From NCBI RefSeq assembly GCF_027533625.1, contig NZ_JAQAGZ010000028.1, forward strand, positions 1 to 64,000: a DNA stretch of 64,000 bases, read 5' to 3'. The stretch comes from Paenibacillus gyeongsangnamensis. Its GTDB lineage: Bacteria; Bacillota; Bacilli; Paenibacillales; NBRC-103111. Positions within the stretch are counted from its first letter, which is position 1. Each line of letters begins with the position of its first letter. The notes below the pieces were generated by a model that ran no database searches, was not told the DNA's origin, and saw nothing but the letters and a program-made list of their open reading frames with translations. Below are positions 52,622 through 61,378 of this stretch, piece after piece. The translations under genes and the position numbers were made by a program.

Positions 52622-52698
52622 CCACAAACTTCCAAATATTACTCACGAAAGCTAATCGAATTGTTTTTTGAATCCATTTGCCTCACCTCGTCATGAAA

Positions 52699-52802
52699 CC
52701 AGGATAAACGGCTACGCCGTCCTTGTCTTACAAGGACCAGCGCGTTTATCAAGGTTGATGCGAAGCTATAAGCCCGCGAAAAACTTATAAATTCTTATCA
52801 AC
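52699..52802 (-). repeat. Structured dispersed repeat, copy 2 (inverted)
   Basis: About 104 bases, the reverse complement of the 39339-39440 repeat at roughly nine-tenths identity. The nested hairpin is best seen here: GTCCTTGT-CTT-ACAAGGAC inside GATAAACG ... CGTTTATC. As with copy 1, it sits next to a transcription terminator. Confidence 0.8.
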
Positions 52803-52804
52803 TT

Positions 52805-52838
52805 AAAAAGGCTACAAGTTTAGTTTAACTTATAGCCT
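52805..52838 (-). terminator. Terminator of the first dioxygenase gene
   Basis: 12-bp stem AGGCTACAAGTT (52809-52820) / AACTTATAGCCT (52827-52838) with one G-T pair, followed on the minus strand by TTTTTAAG. Confidence 0.75.
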
Positions 52839-52873
52839 CTTAATAACATTGAAATAATCCCGGCATACCAAGC

Positions 52874-53653
52874 TCAATCTTCAGTCAATTTACCGGTATA
52901 CGTATATTTTCTGAATATCGGATTGATGCCGCTGAGCATCATCCCCTGTCCCCAGTTTACATGAGTATCTTTTGTTGGCAGATCTTCCGGATCACGCACC
53001 TGGACAAGCACATTTCTTCGGGGGCGGTCGCTGCTATTGATAGGCGAACCGTGAATGGTTAAATAATTAAAGAATAACACGTCTCCCGCTTCGGCCAGGC
53101 ACGGAATTCCGCTTTGGATCGGATATTCTTTATGGTTCAAATAATGACTGCCTACGTGGGGAAGAGGACCTAATTTATGAGATCCGGGAATGACAAACAC
53201 ACATCCGTTTTCCTCATTCGTTTGATCCAAATGAATGCTTGCCAGCATCATTGTATGCTTTTCGTGTGGAAAGTACGGATAATCTTGATGCATGGGGAAG
53301 GCGGCACCCTTTTCCGGGGGTTTGACCATCATTTTGGTATGATGGAGCTGGACGTTATCGCCAATCAGCTTGGTGAATACTTGCACGAGATTCGGATGGG
53401 TGATCATCCGGGTAAACTCGGCATCATGATATTGCACATCGTGGAAGCCCTTCAGCACCAGTTTCTTCAATACTTCCGGCGGCAAATAATCTCCTTGCCA
53501 AGCATGGCTCCGGTCAAATTTGGAGGCAGCCGCCCGTTTCAGGAAGCGATCCACCGAGTCCCTGAGAACTTCAACCTCCTCTGCGTTATAAACTCCTTTC
53601 ACCAGCAGGTAACCGTTCTCATGATAAAAATTCACCTGTTCCGCAGTAATCAT
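52874..53653 (-). CDS. Phytanoyl-CoA dioxygenase-family Fe(II)/2-oxoglutarate oxygenase 1
   Basis: A 259-residue PhyH-family hydroxylase. The iron triad is His122-x-Asp124 (FPMHQDYPYF) and His201 (YLTIHGSPINSS); Arg212/213 (SDRPRRNVLVQVRD) should bind 2-oxoglutarate. HLDQTNEENGCVFVIPGSHK is the family's double-stranded helix core. It should hydroxylate a small organic substrate using O2 and 2-oxoglutarate; the substrate is unknown and the CoA form is not implied. It is divergent from the LplABC-type transporter, with a shared regulatory region carrying an AraC-type direct repeat. A second member of the family is at 57798. Confidence 0.92.
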   Translation of the reverse strand: MITAEQVNFYHENGYLLVKGVYNAEEVEVLRDSVDRFLKRAAASKFDRSHAWQGDYLPPEVLKKLVLKGFHDVQYHDAEFTRMITHPNLVQVFTKLIGDNVQLHHTKMMVKPPEKGAAFPMHQDYPYFPHEKHTMMLASIHLDQTNEENGCVFVIPGSHKLGPLPHVGSHYLNHKEYPIQSGIPCLAEAGDVLFFNYLTIHGSPINSSDRPRRNVLVQVRDPEDLPTKDTHVNWGQGMMLSGINPIFRKYTYTGKLTED

Positions 53654-53790
53654 GTCGACTCCTCTTTTCCATAAGTAGTGGTGTGTAACCTGTTTTTATT
53701 TTATTGCTTTTTGCATTGCCTGTATTTATCCAAGTCAGACAGCTTTTTGCACTTTGAAGCCATATTCGTTTTAGTCAGGAAGTATCGAAA

Positions 53791-53848
53791 GATATGCAGT
53801 ATCTATAAAAAGATCTGCGGAGTAACGGGTGCCTTTCTTTCTTATAAT
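53791..53848 (+). promoter_or_regulatory. AraC-type activator site and promoter A
   Basis: GATATGC (53791) and GATCTGC (53812) form a direct repeat 21 bases apart. TATAAT (53843-53848) follows 24 bases after the second half, with no recognisable -35, so an activator must replace it. The same arrangement is found at promoter B (57710-57768). It would drive the transporter operon. Confidence 0.65.
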
Positions 53849-53878
53849 GAAGACATACCAAAGGAGAGGTGAGCAAAC

Positions 53879-53947
53879 ATGCCGACCGTTAAACGGAGCT
53901 TTGCAAATGAAGGTTTGTCCAATGACCGATACTCGGTCCGATCATAA
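53879..53947 (+). CDS. 22-codon leader-like frame
   Basis: ATG 53879 follows AAAGGAGAGGTGAG at good spacing and encodes MPTVKRSFANEGLSNDRYSV plus two residues. It lies where, at promoter B, the second dioxygenase gene begins. It does not resemble that protein. Either a leader peptide or the stump of a gene lost between promoter A and the binding protein. Confidence 0.35.
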   Translation: MPTVKRSFANEGLSNDRYSVRS

Positions 53948-53997
53948 AATCCGCCAAATCAAACTAGCTTGGTTCCTCAGCTGAAGCTCCATCGCTT

Positions 53998-54015
53998 TAT
54001 GTAAACGGTTACATA
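53998..54015. promoter_or_regulatory. Catabolite-response element (cre)
   Basis: TGTAAACGGTTACA (54000-54013) matches the CcpA consensus TGWAANCGNTNWCA at every fixed position and sits in an 18-bp palindrome. It lies between promoter A and the binding-protein start, a roadblock position. Confidence 0.8.
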
Positions 54016-54046
54016 ACGGTTTAAAATGCTAAGGGGGAAAGGAATC

Positions 54047-55720
54047 ATGAATGGTAAACTCCGCAAGACCTCAGCTTCCGTCATTTCTTGTGCACTGCTC
54101 GCAAGCCTACTCGCAGGTTGTACTTCGAATTCTTCGCAACAAACCGCTTCGCAGGAGAAATCTACAGAAAAGTTAACCTCAATTCCGCTGCCAATCGTTG
54201 ATAAGCCTCTTACATTAACTATGTTTGTAGCCATGGACCCCAAAGTAGCGGCAACCATGAAAAATTATAATGAAATAGCTGAATTCAAGGAAATGGAAAA
54301 AAGGACCGGGATACATATTGATTTCATTCATCCCGCATCGATGGATGCGGCAAATATCAAAGAACAGTTCAATCTTATGGTTGCATCGGGTAATTTGCCC
54401 GATCTTATATATTATAGTTGGATAAACGACTATAACGGTGGGCCCAATAAAGCTATTAAGGATGGCGTAATTATTCCGCTCAATGATTTGATCGATAAAT
54501 ATTCTCCGAATCTCAAAAAATTTATGAATTCCGACCCTAGAGTGAATAAGCAGCTGCGTACGGATGATGGCACGCTCTATATATACCCTGAAGCACAATC
54601 GCCGGATCAGTATGCAAAGGTAAATCCCAACCCTAATCCCGCTTTTCAAACCTTCGGATGGCAGATCCGACAGGATTGGCTGGAGAAACTGAATCTAAAG
54701 TCGCCGGAAACGATAGATGACTGGTATGAAGTATTAAAAGCTTTTAAGACAAAAAATCCTAGCGGCAGCGGTAAAAATGACGAGATCCCTTTGGCACCCA
54801 AAGGAGCGGGCGATTTACAAAACTGGATAAGGGCATGGGGCATCAATTACGGTTGGTATCATGACGGAAATACAGTAAAGTTCGGACCCTATACGCCTGA
54901 ATATAAAGAAGCTCTTACGACATTAGCCAAGTGGTATAAAGAAGGCTTGATCGATCCCGATTTTGCATTAACCGATGCTAAACAGTTTGATACAAAGGTC
55001 ATGGGTAACCGTGCGGGCGCATGGGTGGGAGCCACATCGGGAACATTCGGGAGATTTGTCCAGTTGATGAAAGCGAAGGATCCGACGGTAAAATTGCTAG
55101 GAACGGTTCCGCCTTACGTTGCCGGCACGAAATCATATAATTTTAATGTAGACGAAATCAAAGTAAGTAATGGTATAGGTGTAGCCATCTCCGCCAAAAG
55201 CAAGCATCCGAAGGAAGCGGCCATGTGGTTGGATTACGGCTATAGTCCTGAGGGAGCATTGCTCAATACCTTTGGTATCGAAGGACAGAGTTACAAGATG
55301 GTGAACGGTTCGCCTCAATTGCTCCCTGAAGTCACCAATAACCCGCAGGGCTTGTCTATAGACGAGGCGTTGTCTAAATATACCAGAGGATCCGGCGGCG
55401 GTCCCTATGTACAGACACCTGAGCTTTGGCAGCAACGCATGTCATTGCCCGAGCAGCAGAAAATTATCGGCTTATGGAAAGCAGGTTCATACGATAGAAC
55501 CATGCCTCCAGGGGTAACGCCAACCATTCAGGAATCGACAAGAATGGCATCCATCATGTCTACAGTTAACACTTATAAGGATGAGCAGTTCATAAAGATG
55601 GTTATGGGACAGGTGCCGATAAGTGAATTTGATAATTATTTGAAGACATTGAAGGGTATGGGGATAGAAGAAGCAATAAAAATTCAGCAGGCTGCCTACG
55701 ACAGATACATGGCAAGATAA
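54047..55720 (+). CDS. ABC solute-binding lipoprotein (LplA-like)
   Basis: A 557-residue extracellular binding protein of the large LplA/YtcQ type. The signal peptide ends in the lipobox SLLAGC, with a Ser/Gln-rich linker. It is followed by PLTLTMFVAMDPKVAATMKN, LPDLIYYSWINDYNGGPNKA and WQIRQDWLEKLNLKSPETID. ATG 54047 is chosen because GGGGGAAAGG lies just upstream; an in-frame ATG at 54026 would put this SD inside the gene. It forms a complete transporter with the next two permeases, apart from the ATPase (usually a shared MsmX-type). Such systems import oligosaccharides or glycosides. Confidence 0.93.
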   Translation: MNGKLRKTSASVISCALLASLLAGCTSNSSQQTASQEKSTEKLTSIPLPIVDKPLTLTMFVAMDPKVAATMKNYNEIAEFKEMEKRTGIHIDFIHPASMDAANIKEQFNLMVASGNLPDLIYYSWINDYNGGPNKAIKDGVIIPLNDLIDKYSPNLKKFMNSDPRVNKQLRTDDGTLYIYPEAQSPDQYAKVNPNPNPAFQTFGWQIRQDWLEKLNLKSPETIDDWYEVLKAFKTKNPSGSGKNDEIPLAPKGAGDLQNWIRAWGINYGWYHDGNTVKFGPYTPEYKEALTTLAKWYKEGLIDPDFALTDAKQFDTKVMGNRAGAWVGATSGTFGRFVQLMKAKDPTVKLLGTVPPYVAGTKSYNFNVDEIKVSNGIGVAISAKSKHPKEAAMWLDYGYSPEGALLNTFGIEGQSYKMVNGSPQLLPEVTNNPQGLSIDEALSKYTRGSGGGPYVQTPELWQQRMSLPEQQKIIGLWKAGSYDRTMPPGVTPTIQESTRMASIMSTVNTYKDEQFIKMVMGQVPISEFDNYLKTLKGMGIEEAIKIQQAAYDRYMAR

Positions 55721-55813
55721 TAAGTCTTCGTCTTGAACAGGAGATGAGCCGATCGGGATGATCGCTCATCTCCATAGTCCTTTATGAATACCCTAAATAA
55801 AGGAGAATGAACT

Positions 55814-56785
55814 ATGGAGAATATAAAGGCTGGTGAAGTGCAGCTTTCCAGGAGTGTCTATCAGACGAAAAAACAAGGATTTGTTCACAGGCTTGGAAAA
55901 GATTTATATAAAAACAGATTCATTTATTTCATGGCGCTGCCGGTTATTGCTTACTACATCGTATTTCAATATGTTCCAATGTACGGAGCGACGATTGCAT
56001 TTAAAGATTTTACCCCTATAAAAGGAATTTTGGGGAGTCCATGGATCGGATTTCAGAATTTTACCGATTTTTTTAACGATGTATATTTTGGTAGAATACT
56101 TAGCAATACACTTTTAATCAGTTTATATAACCTGATATTCGGATTTCCGGCACCCATCATATTAGCCCTTTTATTAAATGAAGTGCGGAAGAATGGCTTC
56201 AAAAGGTTTGTACAATCGGTAACCTATTTGCCGCATTTTATCTCTGTCATGGTTTTGTGCGGCTTAATTGTAGATTTCACCTCAAGAAACGGGATTATTA
56301 ACGATCTCTTAGCTTTCATGGGAATGGAAAGAACCACCATGCTGCTTCGCCCCGAATTATTCAGAACCATCTATGTAGGCTCTAATATATGGCAAGAATT
56401 GGGTTGGGGTTCTATTATATATTTGGCTGCATTAGCCGGAATCGACCAGGACTTATACGAAGCCGCAAAGATTGACGGGGCCGGACGATTTAAACAAATG
56501 CTGCATATTACGCTTCCTGGGATTATGCCGACCATTGTCATCCTTTTTATTTTGAGAATGGGCAGCATGATGAACGTTGGATTCGATAAAATATTTCTCT
56601 TATATAATCCCATTACTTATGAGACCTCGGACGTTATTTCCACCTACGTTTATCGAAAAGGTATTCTGGAATCGAACTACAGCTTCAGTGCGGCCGTAGG
56701 ATTATTTAACTCGGTTATCAATTTCGTGCTCTTGGTGATTACAAACAAGCTCAGTAAAAAAGTCAACGAGACAAGTCTTTGGTAG
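55814..56785 (+). CDS. ABC permease, LplB type
   Basis: A 323-residue CUT1 permease of the LplB/YtcP group. A cytosolic N-terminal stretch of about 30 residues precedes six helices. YVPMYGATIAFKDFTPIKGI is the family signature near helix 1; the EAA loop is YEAAKIDGAGRFKQMLHITL. ATG 55814 follows AAAGGAG. It overlaps in-frame region with the next permease start by design of the operon and pairs with it to form the membrane channel. Confidence 0.94.
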   Translation: MENIKAGEVQLSRSVYQTKKQGFVHRLGKDLYKNRFIYFMALPVIAYYIVFQYVPMYGATIAFKDFTPIKGILGSPWIGFQNFTDFFNDVYFGRILSNTLLISLYNLIFGFPAPIILALLLNEVRKNGFKRFVQSVTYLPHFISVMVLCGLIVDFTSRNGIINDLLAFMGMERTTMLLRPELFRTIYVGSNIWQELGWGSIIYLAALAGIDQDLYEAAKIDGAGRFKQMLHITLPGIMPTIVILFILRMGSMMNVGFDKIFLLYNPITYETSDVISTYVYRKGILESNYSFSAAVGLFNSVINFVLLVITNKLSKKVNETSLW

Positions 56786-56796
56786 GGGTGAAAATC

Positions 56797-57678
56797 ATGA
56801 ATCAAAAAAGAAGTATTGCTGAAAACGTTTTCGGTGTTTTTAATCTATGCTTTTTGTTATTCCTAACGGTAATTACGCTGTATCCGTTTCTATATGTTGC
56901 ATTTGCATCCTTAAGCAACGCGTCTGAATTAGCAAGTCATTCCGGTTTGCTGCTGTGGCCTTTGAAGTTTAACGTAGACGGTTATATTAGTGTCTTTAAA
57001 AACCCGAATATGATAACAGGATATACCAATACCATCCTGTACGTCGTGGTGGGAACAAGCATCAATCTGATCATGACCTCCCTTGGAGCCTATGTTTTGT
57101 CTAGAAAAGGGATCATGCTTCGAGATACGATGATGATGATGATTGTTTTTACCATGTTTTTTAGCGGAGGCTTGATTCCCAACTATTTGCTTGTGAGAAG
57201 TCTTGGCATGTATAACACCATGTGGGCACTCCTGATTCCGGGCGCAATCAGTACTTACAATTTGATTATTATGAGAACCGCTTTTGCAGCCATCCCGGAT
57301 AGCTTGGAAGAATCCGCGAGAATGGACGGCGCGAACGATTTTACCATATTGTTTAGAATCATATTGCCATTATCCAAAGCAGTGATGTCGGTTATGCTTT
57401 TATTCTATGCCGTGGCTCATTGGAATTCATGGTTTAGCGCGATGATTTACTTGCAAAATAGAGATATGTATCCACTGCAGTTATTCTTGCGCGAGATATT
57501 GATAAACAGCAGCACCGACAATATGATTACAGGCTCCAGCGGGGATGATCGAGAGGCCGTCAGCGAAATTATTAAATATTGCACCATCGTTATAGCGACC
57601 GGTCCAATCATAGCCGTATATCCGTTCTTGCAAAAGTACTTTACGAAAGGGGTTATGATAGGAGCAGTGAAAGGGTGA
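56797..57678 (+). CDS. ABC permease, LplC type
   Basis: A 293-residue CUT1 permease of the LplC/YtcP group with six helices. It has NVFGVFNLCFLLFLTVITLY, PFLYVAFASLSN, the loop DSLEESARMDGANDFTILFR, and the end YFTKGVMIGAVKG. ATG 56797 has TAGGGGTG upstream; an in-frame TTG at 56779 is less likely. It closes the transporter operon, 31 bases before the segment that holds promoter B. Confidence 0.94.
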   Translation: MNQKRSIAENVFGVFNLCFLLFLTVITLYPFLYVAFASLSNASELASHSGLLLWPLKFNVDGYISVFKNPNMITGYTNTILYVVVGTSINLIMTSLGAYVLSRKGIMLRDTMMMMIVFTMFFSGGLIPNYLLVRSLGMYNTMWALLIPGAISTYNLIIMRTAFAAIPDSLEESARMDGANDFTILFRIILPLSKAVMSVMLLFYAVAHWNSWFSAMIYLQNRDMYPLQLFLREILINSSTDNMITGSSGDDREAVSEIIKYCTIVIATGPIIAVYPFLQKYFTKGVMIGAVKG

Positions 57679-57709
57679 AAACTCCCTAGCCTTAGTTAAA
57701 AGACCGAAA

Positions 57710-57768
57710 AATCTGCAATATCCATAGAAAGATCTGAGGAGCAGCGAATCCCCCTTCATTTATATAAT
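57710..57768 (+). promoter_or_regulatory. AraC-type activator site and promoter B
   Basis: AATCTGC (57710) and GATCTGA (57731) repeat 21 bases apart, with TATAAT at 57763-57768. The whole block of about 95 bases aligns with 53787-53881, including the SD region. It would drive the second dioxygenase, the isomerase and the araC gene itself. Confidence 0.65.
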
Positions 57769-57797
57769 GAAGGCATCCAAAGGAAAGGTGAGGACAT

Positions 57798-58514
57798 ATG
57801 ATGTTGCTAACCGAAAAAGAAGTTGAATTATATCATCAGAATGGGTACTGCCTCTACAATAAACAGGTATTTTCCAAAGACCAGATGGCTAAGCTGAATG
57901 CGATCTTTGAAGAGCACTTGGCCCAAAAAGGAGATAAGCTGTCGGATGAGCTGGACAAACCGCATTGGCGGGATCCGAGGCTGCTGGAGCTGCTGCTGAG
58001 CGACCAGGTATTGGATTTGGTGGAGCCATTGATCGGACCGAATATCGGGCTATGGACGAGCCATTTTATTTGCAAAGATCCCTTTACGGGAAGAGCGACG
58101 CCTTGGCATGAGGATTCCGCTTATTGGAAAGGTAAAATCCAATCCTACGAAAAAATTGTCACCGTCTGGCTTGCAATGGACCGATCTACGATGGAAAACG
58201 GCTGTATGCGCGTTCTTCCCGGCACACACCGAAACGGATTTTCCGAATACGAGGACGTGGATCGGAAGTTCAATACTTTCGGGTCTCAAATCAAAAATGT
58301 AGACGAGTCGAATGCCGTGTATTTCGAGTTGGAGCCTGGAGAATGCTCGCTTCACGATTCGCGGATTATTCACGGGGCCAAAGCAAACACAAGCCCTTAC
58401 CGCCGCTGCGGCTATACCATGAGATATTTCTCTACGGAGCTCAAGGTGCTCGAAGACCGGCCGCTTTGGCTCGCTCGGGGAAAAGATATTGCCGGGAACA
58501 AATACGTGAATTAA
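57798..58514 (+). CDS. Phytanoyl-CoA dioxygenase-family Fe(II)/2-oxoglutarate oxygenase 2
   Basis: A 238-residue PhyH-family hydroxylase. The iron ligands are His104 and Asp106 (TPWHEDSAYW) and His192 (RIIHGAKANTSP), with Arg202/203 for 2-oxoglutarate. WLAMDRSTMENGCMRVLPGT is the core strand pair. It is distinct from the product of 52874 (few identities outside motifs), so the two probably act on different substrates or successive steps. ATG 57798 follows AAAGGAAAGGTGAGG; ATG 57801 is an alternative. It lies 42 bases before the isomerase gene. Confidence 0.92.
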   Translation: MMLLTEKEVELYHQNGYCLYNKQVFSKDQMAKLNAIFEEHLAQKGDKLSDELDKPHWRDPRLLELLLSDQVLDLVEPLIGPNIGLWTSHFICKDPFTGRATPWHEDSAYWKGKIQSYEKIVTVWLAMDRSTMENGCMRVLPGTHRNGFSEYEDVDRKFNTFGSQIKNVDESNAVYFELEPGECSLHDSRIIHGAKANTSPYRRCGYTMRYFSTELKVLEDRPLWLARGKDIAGNKYVN

Positions 58515-58555
58515 TTTGGATTGAGGTACAATCCGACGTCGGAAGGGGGGTATTT

Positions 58556-59368
58556 ATGGAACTTAAGATGATCAAAGCGCTATGGGGAATGACAGGCACT
58601 TTGGAGGAGATGTTCCTACAGGTTTCAAACGCGGGGTATAACGGAATCGAGGCCAGGCTGCCTGCGCCGGAAGATGAGAGCCGGTTTAGGGAACTACTCG
58701 AGCAATATGGATTTGATTATATTGCCCAATTGGGAAGAGACGGGGAGACGATTGATTCGTTTGCTTTCCATGTGGAACGCGCGGCAAGCTTTAACCCGAT
58801 CTTGATTAATTCCCATAGCTCGCGCGATGATATGCCATATGACAATCAACTGAAATTTTTCGAGAAAGCCTTGGAAATTGAAAGGAATATCAGGATTCCG
58901 ATAGGGCATGAAACTCACAGGCGCCGGGCCATGTTCACTCCATGGACAACGGAGAGGCTCCTTAGGGACCTCCCGGACTTGTCCATTACTGCGGATTTCA
59001 GCCATTGGTGCTGCGTGTGCGAATCGCTCTTGGAAGATCAAGTCGATCGTCTGGCCTTGGCTTGCTCCAGAACGATCCATATTCACGCGCGTATTGGCTA
59101 CGCACAGGGCCCTCAAGTCCCAGACCCGCGTGACCCTGCTTTTTCGTCGGAATTGGAAGCCCATGAACGCTGGTGGAGAAGTATCATTCAGCATAGACTG
59201 AAGGCAGGACATTCCTGGACAACGATTACGCCGGAATTTGGCCCTCCAAACTACATGCACACTTTGCCGTTTACCAAACAGCCGGTATCCGATTTATGGG
59301 ATGTCTGTTTATGGATGGCTAACCGGTGCAGGGTCAAAGGAGAGGAATGGATGCATGAGAGGCAATAA
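58556..59368 (+). CDS. TIM-barrel sugar isomerase/epimerase-like protein
   Basis: A 270-residue AP-endonuclease-2/xylose-isomerase-like protein. It has YNGIEARLPAPEDESRFREL near strand 1-2, PILINSHSSRDDMPYDNQLK, IGHETHRRRAMFTPWTTERL (metal Glu/His), LSITADFSHWCCVCE (Asp, His) and TIHIHARIGYAQGPQVPDPR. The last matches a subgroup often found beside PhyH proteins and LplABC transporters. ATG 58556 follows GGAAGGGGGG; the longer frame from 58343 overlaps the dioxygenase and is rejected. Its 3' end overlaps the AraC gene by 14 bases. Confidence 0.87.
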   Translation: MELKMIKALWGMTGTLEEMFLQVSNAGYNGIEARLPAPEDESRFRELLEQYGFDYIAQLGRDGETIDSFAFHVERAASFNPILINSHSSRDDMPYDNQLKFFEKALEIERNIRIPIGHETHRRRAMFTPWTTERLLRDLPDLSITADFSHWCCVCESLLEDQVDRLALACSRTIHIHARIGYAQGPQVPDPRDPAFSSELEAHERWWRSIIQHRLKAGHSWTTITPEFGPPNYMHTLPFTKQPVSDLWDVCLWMANRCRVKGEEWMHERQ

Positions 59369-60215
59369 ACATCCGGAACGGCTGACAGCCGAGAAATACA
59401 ACCTTCCTACGACTTCATTCCATATATTTAAAAATACAATTCATAAAAAGATTGAGCTTCATTGGCATGAGTTTTTTGAAATGAGCTTTGTCATTGACGG
59501 CGAAGGCATCCATGTGATGAACGGTACGGCATATCCGCTTCAAAAAGGGAGCCTGTTTTTGTTGACGCCGTCCGATTTTCACGAAATCATTCCGGATACG
59601 GAGAGGAAGCTGGAGAAGTATACTTTGATTTTCTCGGAAGATCTGCTGGACGATAAGCTCTATTCCTTGTTATTCAATGATATTCATACGGATAGCTGCC
59701 TGTTTACGGGTACCGAGTATGCCCAAATGGAGGCTGACTTCCAAAGGTTGTTGGAGGAAATGTACGATTCGCAAGTCGGGCACAAGCTTGCAATCGAATA
59801 TACGCTAAGCCGTATTTTGATCGATGTGGCAAGGAAACGGATGCATTCGGAGAAAAAAACGGAAGTCCCGGACGTTTATCAACCGTTTCGTGACGCTCTT
59901 ATATTTATTCACCATCATTTCAGGGAATCTATTACCTTGGAAGACGCAGCCAAGCAGGCAGGGCTTTCCTCCAGTTATTTCAGTAACCGTTTCGGTCAAA
60001 TTACGGGATGTTCCTTTCAGGTATACCTGCAGGAGTTGAGGCTGCAGTTCGCTAAATCGCTGCTGCACGTTTCCGATTTGACCGTTACGGATATTTGCTT
60101 AGCTTCCGGTTTTAATACACTCTCCCATTTCGAACGCTCCTTCAAGCGCAAATATGGACTGTCACCCAGGTTATATCGGATGCAACCGCCGGTTTCGGCA
60201 GGAACTGGAGTCTGA
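59355..60215 (+). CDS. AraC-family regulator (cupin sensor)
   Basis: A 286-residue AraC/XylS activator. The N-terminal cupin has IELHWHEFFEMSFVIDGEGI, YPLQKGSLFLLTPSDFHEI. The C-terminal double HTH has LEDAAKQAGLSSSYFSNRFG and DICLASGFNTLSHFERSFKR ending YGLSPRLYR. ATG 59355 is used because it follows GAGAGGAA and begins right before the family-typical region; it overlaps the isomerase gene. Being co-transcribed from promoter B, it most likely activates promoters A and B through their 21-bp-spaced repeats, giving a positive loop when its sugar ligand is present. Confidence 0.92.
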   Translation: MRGNKHPERLTAEKYNLPTTSFHIFKNTIHKKIELHWHEFFEMSFVIDGEGIHVMNGTAYPLQKGSLFLLTPSDFHEIIPDTERKLEKYTLIFSEDLLDDKLYSLLFNDIHTDSCLFTGTEYAQMEADFQRLLEEMYDSQVGHKLAIEYTLSRILIDVARKRMHSEKKTEVPDVYQPFRDALIFIHHHFRESITLEDAAKQAGLSSSYFSNRFGQITGCSFQVYLQELRLQFAKSLLHVSDLTVTDICLASGFNTLSHFERSFKRKYGLSPRLYRMQPPVSAGTGV

Positions 60216-60217
60216 TA

Positions 60218-60266
60218 GATAAGCTCTTTCTTAGCTGTTTCAGCTGGGGAAGAGCTTATTGTTTTT
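60218..60266 (+). terminator. Terminator after the AraC gene
   Basis: Stem around GATAAGCTCTTTC (60218-60230) / GAAGAGCTTATT (60249-60260), followed by GTTTTTATT. Confidence 0.75.
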
Positions 60267-60273
60267 ATTATAT

Positions 60274-60319
60274 AAAGACAATTTAAAGATTTGTCTTTAT
60301 ATCGCAGGCTTTTTACAAT
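60274..60319 (+). promoter_or_regulatory. Promoter with overlapping inverted repeat before the SDR gene
   Basis: TTGTCT (60291-60296), 17 bases, TACAAT (60314-60319). The -35 box is part of an inverted repeat AAAGACAA (60274-60281) / TTGTCTTT (60291-60298), a good repressor-site position. The regulator encoded at 62535 is a candidate. Confidence 0.6.
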
Positions 60320-60360
60320 AGAGATATCAGTACCCAACTCTATGTCGAGAGGAGCTTGTT

Positions 60361-61377
60361 ATGAAAACCATTGAGGCGTTGGAAGCGAAATTAGCGGAGC
60401 CGTCGGAAGCGCTCATCCGGGATATCGCCGCTCTGGATGGAGACATTATGCTGCTCGGGATTGGCGGAAAGATGGGGCCGAGTCTGGCCCGCTTGGCAAT
60501 GAATGCGATCAAGGAAGCCGGCGTATCGAAAAAGGTGTACGGGGCTTCGCGGTTTTCGTCCGGCGGATTGCGCGAAGAGCTCGAACGGGACGGCGTACAT
60601 ACCCTGGCGGTCGATTTGCTCGACGATTCGCAGCTTCAAGCCCTGCCGGAAGTCAAGAATGTGATCTACATGGCCGGCACCAAATTCGGAACGACAGGCA
60701 ATGAGCATTTTACGTGGGCGATGAATTCCTATTTGCCGGGAAGGGTGGCGGAGAAGTATCGGAATTCCCGGATCGTCGTCTTTTCCACCGGGAATGTGTA
60801 TCCGCTTACGCCCGTGCTGCAGGGCGGAGCCACGGAGCAAACGACCCCTAACCCGAACGGGGAATACGGGCAATCCTGCTTGGGCCGTGAACGCGTATTC
60901 GAGTACTTCTCTCATAAGTATCATACGCCGATAACGATTTTTCGCCTGAATTATGCGATTGATTTGCGCTACGGTATTCTTCTGGAGATTGCCCGGGCGG
61001 TCAAGGCAGGACAGCCGATCGATATTACGATGGGACACGCGAATTGTATTTGGCAGGGGGATGCCAACGAAATGGCCCTTCGTTCACTCTCGGTCTGCAG
61101 CACGCCGCCTGCCGTCATTAACGTGACCGGACCGGAAACGTTATCCATGCGCTACGCCGCTGAGCAGTTCGGGCTTAGGCTAGGCAGAGAGCCGGTGTTT
61201 ACGGGGAAGGATGCGGACACGGCGCTGCTCAGCAACGCTTCCAGAGCGAACGGCTTGTTCGGTTATCCGCGGGTGACCCTCTTGCAAATGATCGATTGGA
61301 TCGCGGAGTGGGTAGCTGCGGACGGAATAACGTGGAACAAACCGACCCATTTCCAGGAGAGAGAGGGGAAATTTTAA
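60361..61377 (+). CDS. NAD(P)-dependent epimerase/dehydratase-family (extended SDR) protein
   Basis: A 338-residue SDR-fold protein. The nucleotide-binding loop is LLGIGGKMGPSLAR (33-44); NVIYMAGTKFGTTG and VVFSTGNVYPLT (Ser/Thr of the active site) follow. At the catalytic YxxxK position it reads Tyr169-GQS-Cys173, so the usual Lys is a Cys. A Glu/Arg-rich stretch LGRERVFEYF follows. This could mean a changed mechanism or a non-redox role. ATG 60361 follows GAGAGGAGC. Its stop is one base before the TTG start of the next gene, so the two are coupled. Confidence 0.83.
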   Translation: MKTIEALEAKLAEPSEALIRDIAALDGDIMLLGIGGKMGPSLARLAMNAIKEAGVSKKVYGASRFSSGGLREELERDGVHTLAVDLLDDSQLQALPEVKNVIYMAGTKFGTTGNEHFTWAMNSYLPGRVAEKYRNSRIVVFSTGNVYPLTPVLQGGATEQTTPNPNGEYGQSCLGRERVFEYFSHKYHTPITIFRLNYAIDLRYGILLEIARAVKAGQPIDITMGHANCIWQGDANEMALRSLSVCSTPPAVINVTGPETLSMRYAAEQFGLRLGREPVFTGKDADTALLSNASRANGLFGYPRVTLLQMIDWIAEWVAADGITWNKPTHFQEREGKF

Positions 61378-61378
61378 A

